Positions 1 through 6,032 of a DNA stretch of 10,601 nucleotides are shown here, in pieces. The DNA is taken from contig CAMCQL010000049.1 of the NCBI GenBank assembly GCA_945877005.1, positions 1-10,601 on the forward strand. The letters are read 5' to 3'. Each line of letters opens with the position of its first letter. Position 1 is the stretch's first letter. Under the pieces are notes generated by a model. The model made no database searches. It worked only from the letters and a program-made list of their open reading frames with translations, and was not told the DNA's origin. Source of the DNA: Chryseobacterium gleum (lineage in GTDB: Bacteria > Bacteroidota > Bacteroidia > Flavobacteriales_D > Crocinitomicaceae). The translations under genes were made by a program, and so were the position numbers.

Positions 1-180
1 ATTCAACAAGAAGAATTAGAGAAACAACGCATTGCTGCAGAGCAATTAAAGAAAGAACAGTTAGCAAAAGCTCAAGTTGAAAAAGACAGTCTTGCAAAGG
101 TTACCGCTGAAAAAGCACGCATTCAACAAGAGGAGTTAGAGAAACAACGCATTGCCGCAGAGCAATTAGAGAAGGAGCGT
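1..180 (+). repeat. Tandem 120-base (40-residue) coding repeat in the coiled coil
   Basis: Bases 1-60 and 121-180 match at 52 of 60 positions, giving 18 of 20 identical residues that begin IQQEELEKQRIAAEQL. The period is 120 bases. Five of the seven changed codons are synonymous. The second halves of the units (61-120 and 181-240) have diverged strongly. The first visible unit starts at the window edge, so more copies may lie to the left. Confidence 0.85.
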
Positions 181-1311
181 TTACAAAAAGAAGCAGTAGT
201 CACACAACAATTATCGAAAGAAACAAATACGACTAATTTAACCCAAGATTTAGAGTTAAGAAATCCAGTACAAGATAGCGCAAAATTTAAAAAGAAATTT
301 GTATTGACCTTTTTGTTGCCATTTAATTCTGAGAAACAAAATGACCCAACATCAAAAGTGGCGACAGAGTTTTACATGGGAGTTCAATTAGCATTGGATA
401 GTTTAAGCAAGTTAAAATTTAAAGGGAAAGTAAATGTGTTGGATTGTGGAAACGATACATCCAAGTTAAATCCCTTGTTTTTAAAAGATGAGGTAATTGC
501 ATCTAATTTGATTATTGGCCCATTAAATGGAATTAATTTAATTCAAACTGCAGAATTCTGTCATCGAAATAAAATCCCGATGATCAATCCTATAATGTCT
601 AATACTGCGTTATTACGAAATAATAAATTTGTATACAATGCCGTTTCTTCTGAAATGTCACTTGTGAAAGGTTTGGCAAAATATGTGTATGGCAGACATG
701 CAAAAGATCAAGTGGTTTTAGTGAAGGTAGGAGGGAAAGATGAAGAGTTGTGCGAAGAATTCCGTTCGACTTTTTCAAATCAAGGGGCGGATAAATTGTA
801 TGAAGTGACAGATACAAATATGCTTTCAGTGATTAAAAAAGATAAAAAATCCATATTTATAGTGTTAACTCGCGATAAAGAATTGGGTACAAAAATTACT
901 AATCGCTTGTCGGAATACATTGATCGCAATAAATTGAGTGGAGCACTTTCATTGTATGGAACGAAAGATTGGTTGAATTTTGAAAGCCTTACTGAAGACG
1001 TAAAAAAGAAAATAGATTTTAAATATAATTCTTCGATAGATTTTAATTCTAACAATCAGAATTTAACACTTTTACGGAATAAATTTAAAGAAAAATTCAA
1101 AATATCCCTTACCAAATATGCTGCTCAGGGATATGATGTCACTTTTTATTTTGTGAAACAATTGCTTATGAATTCAAGTAACGAAGTACCTATGATGAAT
1201 ATCTTTAACTTAAAACGCATTGAACAAAATAGCGGTTTTGAAAATGGAGGCTCGTATATTTTTGGGTATGAGAATCAAAATTTCACAAGAATTCAAGTTT
1301 TAAATGACTAA
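1..1311 (+). CDS. Coiled-coil plus periplasmic-binding-fold envelope protein, 5' end missing
   Basis: The frame is open from the first base, so the gene starts left of the window; the in-frame TTG at 304 is not a credible start. Of the 436 visible residues, about 1-75 are a charged helix rich in Lys, Glu, Gln and Ala, built from a 40-residue repeat and likely a coiled coil. Residues 76-98 form a polar linker. From about residue 100 the sequence looks like a type 1 periplasmic-binding fold (ABC substrate-binding/LpoA type): FVLTFLLPFN at the first strand, IIGPLNG at 171-177, then a stretch ending IPMINPI. In Bacteroidota such domains often sit behind LysM or coiled-coil regions in envelope proteins, and may sense or scaffold rather than serve a transporter; that role is inference. 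No permease or ATPase gene is adjacent. The stop overlaps the start of hemF by 8 bases, suggesting translational coupling. Confidence 0.75.
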   Translation: MQQEELEKQRIAAEQLKKEQLAKAQVEKDSLAKVTAEKARIQQEELEKQRIAAEQLEKERLQKEAVVTQQLSKETNTTNLTQDLELRNPVQDSAKFKKKFVLTFLLPFNSEKQNDPTSKVATEFYMGVQLALDSLSKLKFKGKVNVLDCGNDTSKLNPLFLKDEVIASNLIIGPLNGINLIQTAEFCHRNKIPMINPIMSNTALLRNNKFVYNAVSSEMSLVKGLAKYVYGRHAKDQVVLVKVGGKDEELCEEFRSTFSNQGADKLYEVTDTNMLSVIKKDKKSIFIVLTRDKELGTKITNRLSEYIDRNKLSGALSLYGTKDWLNFESLTEDVKKKIDFKYNSSIDFNSNNQNLTLLRNKFKEKFKISLTKYAAQGYDVTFYFVKQLLMNSSNEVPMMNIFNLKRIEQNSGFENGGSYIFGYENQNFTRIQVLND

Positions 1312-2203
1312 AGAAATTATTTCATACAGGTTTAAATTACTTCAGACGACAATTTGTGAAGGGTTAGAGGAGTTGGATGGCAATGTTAGGTTTCAATCTG
1401 ATAGCTGGGAACGAGCAGAAGGTGGTGGTGGAAGAACGAATACGATCTCAAATGGAAAAATAATTGAAAAAGGTGGTGTTGCTTTTTCAGCTGTCCATGG
1501 TCCTGTTTCTCAAGTTATGAAACAACAATTGGGGTTAGATGGGGATGCTTTTTTTGCAACAGGAATCTCGATTGTGATACACCCATTGAGTCCACATGTG
1601 CCGATTATTCATATGAATATACGTTACTTTGAATTGGATAATGGGACGTATTGGTTTGGTGGAGGAATTGATTTGACACCTCATTATGTTGTTCCTGAAA
1701 ATGCGAGGGTTTTTCATGGGCGACTTAAATCAATTTGTGACAAACACTCTCCTCAATTTTACGAAACACATAAGCCATGGGCTGATACCTATTTTCACAT
1801 TCCACATCGCAATGAATCGAGAGGGATAGGCGGTATTTTCTTTGATCATTTGTCAGAACAATCCACTACGTTGTCGAAAAAAGAACTGTTTAATTATTGC
1901 ACAGAGCTTGCAGGTAGTTTTGTTTCGATTTATTCGGAGCAAGTTCAGTTAGGAAAAGACAAAATTGCTTCCGAGGAGCATCTTCGTTGGAGAGATTTAA
2001 GACGTGGAAGGTATGTAGAATTTAATTTGGTTCATGATAAAGGAACTAAGTTTGGTTTGTTTTCAGGTGGAAGAACTGAGTCTATTTTGATGTCTTTGCC
2101 TCCTGTCGCAAATTGGCATTATGATTATCATCCAAAAGCAGATTCAGAGGAAGAAGCTACTTTGCGTTATCTGTCTTCTACTCAAAATTGGATTGCGATT
2201 TAG
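1304..2203 (+). CDS. hemF: Oxygen-dependent coproporphyrinogen III oxidase
   Basis: This cytoplasmic enzyme converts coproporphyrinogen III to protoporphyrinogen IX in haem synthesis, using O2 for two oxidative decarboxylations. The 299 residues match the usual length of bacterial HemF. Hallmarks are ERAEGGGGRT at 37-45, HMNIRYFE at 103-110, FGGGIDLTPHY at 118-128, the family signature HRNESRGIGGIFFD at 168-181, RRGRYVEFNLVHDKGTKFGL at 233-252, and the C-terminal WHYDYHP at 271-277. His93, His103, His138 and His168 correspond to the conserved histidines of the E. coli enzyme. One oddity is that the Cys usual in the signature (KxWC in E. coli and human) is Ala160 (KPWA). The ATG lies inside the last codons of the preceding gene (8-base overlap) and no separate promoter is apparent, so it is probably co-transcribed. 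The 3' end overlaps the convergent OmpA-domain gene by 4 bases. Confidence 0.96.
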   Translation: MTKEIISYRFKLLQTTICEGLEELDGNVRFQSDSWERAEGGGGRTNTISNGKIIEKGGVAFSAVHGPVSQVMKQQLGLDGDAFFATGISIVIHPLSPHVPIIHMNIRYFELDNGTYWFGGGIDLTPHYVVPENARVFHGRLKSICDKHSPQFYETHKPWADTYFHIPHRNESRGIGGIFFDHLSEQSTTLSKKELFNYCTELAGSFVSIYSEQVQLGKDKIASEEHLRWRDLRRGRYVEFNLVHDKGTKFGLFSGGRTESILMSLPPVANWHYDYHPKADSEEEATLRYLSSTQNWIAI

Positions 2204-3057
2204 ATAAAGATAAAATCAACTCTTCTGTTGAGTTGCTTCCCATTTTCTGATTGATCCCTTGGGTTAATGAGTTCTTTTTCTCCTTTAAAATCGATCACAA
2301 GCTTATCGGCATTTAATCCATTTTTCACAAAAAAATCTTGAATTGCTTGTGCTCTTTTTTTAGACAGTTCATTGTTGTAGGCATCAGATCCATCTGGATC
2401 AGTGTGGCCTGTAATTTTTATTCGTAAATCAGAATGTTCTGCGATTACCTCAATCATTGATTTTAAAAAAATATAATATTCTTCTTTGATCTCGAATTTG
2501 TCATAATCAAAATAAATAGGTTTAAATGCAAAATCTCCTCTTTCTTTTTCACGTAAATGAGGTGATTTTTTGTTGAGTTTAAGATCGTTGATAAATGCTT
2601 TTACCCAATGTGGATTTGGAGATTGAAGTGCAGTAATATTTTGGTGGGTAAACTTTGAACGGTATAGGATTATTTTCCCTTGTTTTTTATCATTGTTTCG
2701 AGTAAAAGTCCCACTCAGATAACCTGTTGAGTCATTATAAGATAATTTAGCTTCAAATTGTTGCCAAATTACCTTGGAGTTTGTTTTTTTAGATTGCAAA
2801 TAATACTGCCTGAATTTAATTTGAGTACTGTCGTGGGTGCCTTTCACTTTATGGATTGAATATTCATCACTGTTTTGAATTACCTCACGTGTAGTACCTG
2901 TAACATTTTTTTTATCAGTACCGAAATCAATGTAGAGTAATGTTCCTTCTTGAGGGGAAGTTGCGTAAAGGAGTCCTTGCCAAATGCCATTGTATTTCGT
3001 TTGAGCAACACCAACGATGTAACTGAATAAAAACAGAAGAATTAATAACATTTTCAT
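2200..3057 (-). CDS. Secreted OmpA-domain protein with beta-rich N-terminal domain
   Basis: Residues 1-19 form a Sec signal peptide with a Leu/Ile/Phe core and probable cleavage after VAQ. Residues 20-135 are predicted by eye to be beta-rich, opening with YNGIWQG and containing many short polar turns; I do not recognise this part, which could be a small barrel or lipocalin-like fold. A linker of about 40 residues leads to a C-terminal OmpA/MotB peptidoglycan-binding domain (about 178-285) with YFDYDKFEI, ITGHTDPDGSDAYNNELSKK, and a terminal NRRVDFIFI. Asp220 and Arg235 sit 15 residues apart, as do the diaminopimelate-binding Asp and Arg of A. baumannii OmpA, so binding to peptidoglycan is likely. 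There is no lipobox Cys, so the protein is either periplasmic or held by the N-terminal domain. It converges on hemF with a 4-base overlap and is divergent from the peroxidase gene. Confidence 0.88.
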   Translation of the reverse strand: MKMLLILLFLFSYIVGVAQTKYNGIWQGLLYATSPQEGTLLYIDFGTDKKNVTGTTREVIQNSDEYSIHKVKGTHDSTQIKFRQYYLQSKKTNSKVIWQQFEAKLSYNDSTGYLSGTFTRNNDKKQGKIILYRSKFTHQNITALQSPNPHWVKAFINDLKLNKKSPHLREKERGDFAFKPIYFDYDKFEIKEEYYIFLKSMIEVIAEHSDLRIKITGHTDPDGSDAYNNELSKKRAQAIQDFFVKNGLNADKLVIDFKGEKELINPRDQSENGKQLNRRVDFIFI

Positions 3058-3064
3058 TGTCTAT

Positions 3065-3092
3065 GTAAACGATGATATGAATCATTTGTTAC
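3065..3092. promoter_or_regulatory. Imperfect inverted repeat, candidate operator or leader hairpin
   Basis: Arms 3065-3076 and 3081-3092 pair at 9 of 12 positions (GTAA and ATGAT blocks matched, three internal mismatches) around a 4-base spacer. The element sits in the 113-base region between the divergent OmpA-domain and peroxidase genes, ending 7 bases before the OmpA-domain start codon. It could be a dimeric regulator site or a 5' leader hairpin. In AT-rich DNA a chance match is possible. Confidence 0.3.
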
Positions 3093-3170
3093 ACTTAGTT
3101 GAACTTTTATACGTCTATTTTGTTAAATTTATATTCCTTTCAATAATTCAAGGTATATTTAAATCAAAAG

Positions 3171-3707
3171 ATGATGAAACAAATTTTATTTTTAATAGCG
3201 ATGGTTGTTGGTAATAGTGTTAATGCCCAAACGGTACATTCTTTTAAAGTTGAAAATATCGACGGTAAAGTGATTGATTTGGCTAGTTTTAAAGGAAAGA
3301 AAATAATGATTGTAAATACCGCCTCTAAATGTGGGTTAACTCCTCAATACGAAGCGTTAGAGGCATTGTATAAAAAATACCAGTCCAATAATTTTGTGAT
3401 TATTGGTTTTCCATCCAATGATTTTTTCAAACAAGAACCTGGAGATAATGCTCAAATCAAAGCGTTTTGTCTCAAAAATTACGGGGTATCTTTTCCGATG
3501 ATGGCTAAAATTTCCGTAAAAGGTAAAAAAATGCACCCATTGTATTCATTTTTGACAACAAAGGGTCAAAATGGCTTGGAAGATAACAACGTAAAGTGGA
3601 ATTTTCAGAAATACTTGATTGATGCTAACGGTAAGTTAGTGCGCGTGATCGGACCAACTGTTTCTCCAATGGACGAATCAATTCAAAAATGGATTGAAGA
3701 AAAGTAG
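3171..3707 (+). CDS. Exported glutathione peroxidase family thiol peroxidase
   Basis: This enzyme reduces hydrogen peroxide or lipid hydroperoxides. The fold and motifs are those of the GPx family: NTASKCGLTPQYEAL at 49-63, GFPSNDFFKQEPG at 79-91, YGVSFP at 104-109 and KWNFQKYLID at 142-151. The full catalytic tetrad of yeast Gpx3 (Cys36, Gln70, Trp125, Asn126) can be matched by spacing to Cys54, Gln88, Trp143 and Asn144. Cys100 lies 46 residues after Cys54, as does the resolving Cys82 in Gpx3. This points to an atypical 2-Cys enzyme reduced by thioredoxin-like proteins rather than glutathione. Residues 1-20 form a signal peptide ending VNAQ, so it should act in the periplasm or be lipid-exposed. 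The usual FPCN Cys is Ser82. Two consecutive ATGs (3171 and 3174) leave the exact start open. No Shine-Dalgarno sequence is visible. Confidence 0.95.
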   Translation: MMKQILFLIAMVVGNSVNAQTVHSFKVENIDGKVIDLASFKGKKIMIVNTASKCGLTPQYEALEALYKKYQSNNFVIIGFPSNDFFKQEPGDNAQIKAFCLKNYGVSFPMMAKISVKGKKMHPLYSFLTTKGQNGLEDNNVKWNFQKYLIDANGKLVRVIGPTVSPMDESIQKWIEEK

Positions 3708-3741
3708 ATTTCAATTTCATGTGAATTTATTGTTAATAAGT

Positions 3742-3775
3742 CCCTCTTACAAGTAGGGGTAAACGTCTTTTTTTT
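3742..3775 (+). terminator. Possible weak terminator after the peroxidase gene
   Basis: A short CCCT/AGGG hairpin with inner CTT/AAG pairing (3742-3759) is followed, after an 8-base gap, by a run of eight T (3768-3775). The gap between stem and T run and the bulged stem make this weak. It lies 35 bases after the stop and just before the gyrB promoter box, where a terminator would make sense. Confidence 0.3.
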
Positions 3776-3788
3776 ACGTTGGATTCCC

Positions 3789-3796
3789 TATATTTG
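3789..3796 (+). promoter_or_regulatory. Bacteroidota-type -7 box of the gyrB promoter
   Basis: TATATTTG fits the TAnnTTTG -7 consensus of the Bacteroidota primary sigma factor exactly. It lies 38 bases before the gyrB ATG, which would give a leader of about 30 bases. A clear TTG/TTTG -33 element is not seen at the expected distance; that region is a T run. Confidence 0.6.
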
Positions 3797-3834
3797 CTAT
3801 TCACAAACAAAACTATTCATACCAAGCAATAATT

Positions 3835-5787
3835 ATGAGTGAAGATTTAAAAGTAAATGATTATTCCGCAGATAACATTCAAGTATTAGAAGGATTAGAA
3901 GCGGTAAGAAAAAGGCCCGCAATGTATATTGGGGATATTGGAATAAAAGGATTACATCATTTAGTTTACGAGGTGGTGGATAACTCCATCGATGAAGCTT
4001 TAGCTGGACATTGCGATACAATCAATGTATATATTAACGAGGACAATTCTGTCACAGTAAAAGACAATGGTCGTGGTATTCCAACGGCAATGCACACGAA
4101 AGAGAAAAAATCTGCTCTTGAAATTGTAATGACTGTTTTACATGCTGGTGGTAAATTTGATAAAGATACTTATAAGGTTTCTGGAGGTTTACATGGTGTC
4201 GGTGTTTCTTGTGTAAATGCTTTATCTATCCATTTAAGAGCAGAAGTTCATAGAGATGGTAAGATTTACGAACAAGAATATAGTATTGGTAAACCATTGT
4301 ACGATGTACGTGTAATTGGCGATTCTGACATGCACAGTACTGAGGTTACTTTTAAACCAGATGCGAGTATTTTTGAATATACTGTATACAACTACGATAC
4401 TATTGCTGCACGTTTGCGTGAATTAGCGTTTTTGAACAAGGGGATTACAATCCATTTAACGGATTTAAGAAACTTTGACGAAAAAGGAATGCCAATTTCA
4501 ACGACTTTCTTTTCTGAAGGGGGATTGAGAGAGTTTGCTCAATACTTGGATAGAAATCGTGAATCGTTAATTTCTGATGTAATTTATTTTGAAGGAGAAA
4601 GAGATGGTATTCCTGTTGAGGTAGCATTGACATACAATACGTCTTATACCGAAAATATTCAAGCTTACGTTAACAACATCAATACGCACGAAGGAGGAAC
4701 ACATTTATCTGGCTTCCGTCGTGGTTTGACCAATACATTGAAAAAATATGCCACTGATTCAGGAATTTTAGCGAGAGAAAAAATTGAAATTGATGGGGAT
4801 GACTTCCGTGAAGGGTTAACTGCTGTTCTATCTGTGAAGGTACAAGAGCCTCAATTTGAGGGACAGACTAAAACTAAATTAGGAAATAGAGAAGTAACAG
4901 CACCTGTTTCTCAAGGTGTTTCAGAAATGCTTTCTGTTTATTTGGAGGAACATCCAGCAGAAGCGAAGTTAATTGTTGAGAAAGTACTTTTAGCTGCTCG
5001 TGCACGTCATGCTGCTCGTAAGGCACGTGAGATGGTTCAACGAAAAAATGTGTTGACAGGTTCTGGATTGCCAGGAAAATTGGCGGATTGCTCAGAAAAA
5101 GATCCTGCTTTGTGCGAGATTTATTTTGTCGAGGGAGATTCGGCGGGTGGTACTGCTAAAATGGGTCGTGATAGACATTTCCAAGCAATCATGCCGTTGC
5201 GTGGTAAGATTTTGAATGTTGAAAAAGCGATGCAACACAAAATCTTTGAAAACGAAGAGATTAAAAATATCTATACTGCATTAGGTGTTCGGATTGGAAC
5301 AGAAGAAGATACGAAAGCACTGAACTTAGAAAAATTAAGATACCACAAGATCATCATCATGTGTGATGCCGATGTCGATGGTTCGCATATCGAAACCTTA
5401 ATCTTAACTTTCTTGTTCCGTTACATGAAAGAGTTGATCGAAAATGGATACATCTACATCGCTACTCCACCTTTGTACCAAGTGAAAAAAGGGCAACGCT
5501 CTGATTATGCTTGGAATGAAGTTCAACGTGATTCGTTAGTACAAGAATTTAAAGGAAACGGACCTGAATCTTCAGTAAATATCCAACGTTATAAAGGTCT
5601 TGGAGAGATGAATGCAATTCAACTTTGGGAGACAACAATGAATCCTGAGCAACGTACTCTTCGCCAAGTAACAATCGAAAACGCTGCAGAGTGTGATCAA
5701 ATTTTTTCCATGTTAATGGGAGATGAAGTGCCACCAAGAAGAGAATTTATTGAGAAAAATGCAAAATACGCTAAGATTGATGCTTAG
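3835..5787 (+). CDS. gyrB: DNA gyrase subunit B
   Basis: GyrB is the ATPase subunit of the A2B2 type II topoisomerase that introduces negative supercoils. The 650 residues fit the short form without the large insert of E. coli GyrB (804 residues). The GHKL ATPase domain has EVVDNSIDEALAG at 46-58 (catalytic Glu46, Mg-binding Asn50), DNGRGIP at 77-83 (Asp77), GGLHGVGVSCVNALS at 117-131, and the transducer loop QTKTKL at 344-349 with Lys346. The TOPRIM domain has EGDSAGG at 433-439 and DADVDG at 511-516, and the C-terminus has QRYKGLGEMN at 584-593. PLRGKILNVEKA at 454-465 favours GyrB over ParE; Arg456 stands where E. coli has Lys447, a quinolone-associated site, and Arg is a common natural variant. 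The start is supported by a -7 box 38 bases upstream; no Shine-Dalgarno sequence is present. The gene appears monocistronic, ending at a strong terminator. Confidence 0.99.
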   Translation: MSEDLKVNDYSADNIQVLEGLEAVRKRPAMYIGDIGIKGLHHLVYEVVDNSIDEALAGHCDTINVYINEDNSVTVKDNGRGIPTAMHTKEKKSALEIVMTVLHAGGKFDKDTYKVSGGLHGVGVSCVNALSIHLRAEVHRDGKIYEQEYSIGKPLYDVRVIGDSDMHSTEVTFKPDASIFEYTVYNYDTIAARLRELAFLNKGITIHLTDLRNFDEKGMPISTTFFSEGGLREFAQYLDRNRESLISDVIYFEGERDGIPVEVALTYNTSYTENIQAYVNNINTHEGGTHLSGFRRGLTNTLKKYATDSGILAREKIEIDGDDFREGLTAVLSVKVQEPQFEGQTKTKLGNREVTAPVSQGVSEMLSVYLEEHPAEAKLIVEKVLLAARARHAARKAREMVQRKNVLTGSGLPGKLADCSEKDPALCEIYFVEGDSAGGTAKMGRDRHFQAIMPLRGKILNVEKAMQHKIFENEEIKNIYTALGVRIGTEEDTKALNLEKLRYHKIIIMCDADVDGSHIETLILTFLFRYMKELIENGYIYIATPPLYQVKKGQRSDYAWNEVQRDSLVQEFKGNGPESSVNIQRYKGLGEMNAIQLWETTMNPEQRTLRQVTIENAAECDQIFSMLMGDEVPPRREFIEKNAKYAKIDA

Positions 5788-5814
5788 TTTATAATTGTTT
5801 TAATGACAAAATAA

Positions 5815-5852
5815 AAAAAAAAACGTTCTTGTATTCAAGAACGTTTTTTTTT
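5815..5852. terminator. Strong intrinsic terminator, probably bidirectional
   Basis: A perfect 17-base-pair stem (5815-5831 with 5836-5852) closes a TATT loop. The inner nine pairs are ACGTTCTTG/CAAGAACGT and the outer part is an A run facing a T run. The A run upstream and T run downstream make it work from either side, so it can end gyrB (stop 28 bases before) and also catch transcripts from the convergent PhoD-like gene. Confidence 0.93.
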
Positions 5853-5973
5853 GTTAGGCAGAGGCGGATTAAAAATTTAATACCGGATTGCTTTCTCTGA
5901 ATTTTGCAAATGAAAACTAAAAAATTGCTTCGTTTAATTAGTTGTTGTTAAAAGTTCTTCTTTCACAATTTAA

Positions 5974-5991
5974 AAAAAACGAGTGTTTTTT
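5974..5991 (-). terminator. Weak A/T hairpin downstream of the PhoD-like gene
   Basis: AAAAAAC (5974-5980) pairs with GTTTTTT (5985-5991) around GAGT. Read on the minus strand it ends in eight T, about 42 bases after the PhoD-like stop. Only one G:C pair supports it, so it may be an accidental A/T tract; the stronger stem at 5815-5852 is the better terminator. Confidence 0.25.
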
Positions 5992-6032
5992 CTAACTTAT
6001 CTCCTAAACGGTCTTATAGTGTGTTGAATTAC

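Noticed and set aside
304..1311. A complete gene starting at the TTG at 304
   Set aside because: The same frame stays open back to base 1 and encodes a coherent repeated coiled coil, so 304 is an internal Leu codon of a longer gene.
3171..3707. GPx family protein missing its catalytic Gln because FPSND replaces FPCNQ
   Set aside because: By spacing to yeast Gpx3 the catalytic Gln is the one in QEPG (Gln88), which is present, so the tetrad is complete.
5853..6032. Possible small gene or RNA in the 180 bases between the gyrB terminator and the PhoD-like stop
   Set aside because: No convincing open frame, promoter box or GC-rich structure was seen; only A/T tracts.
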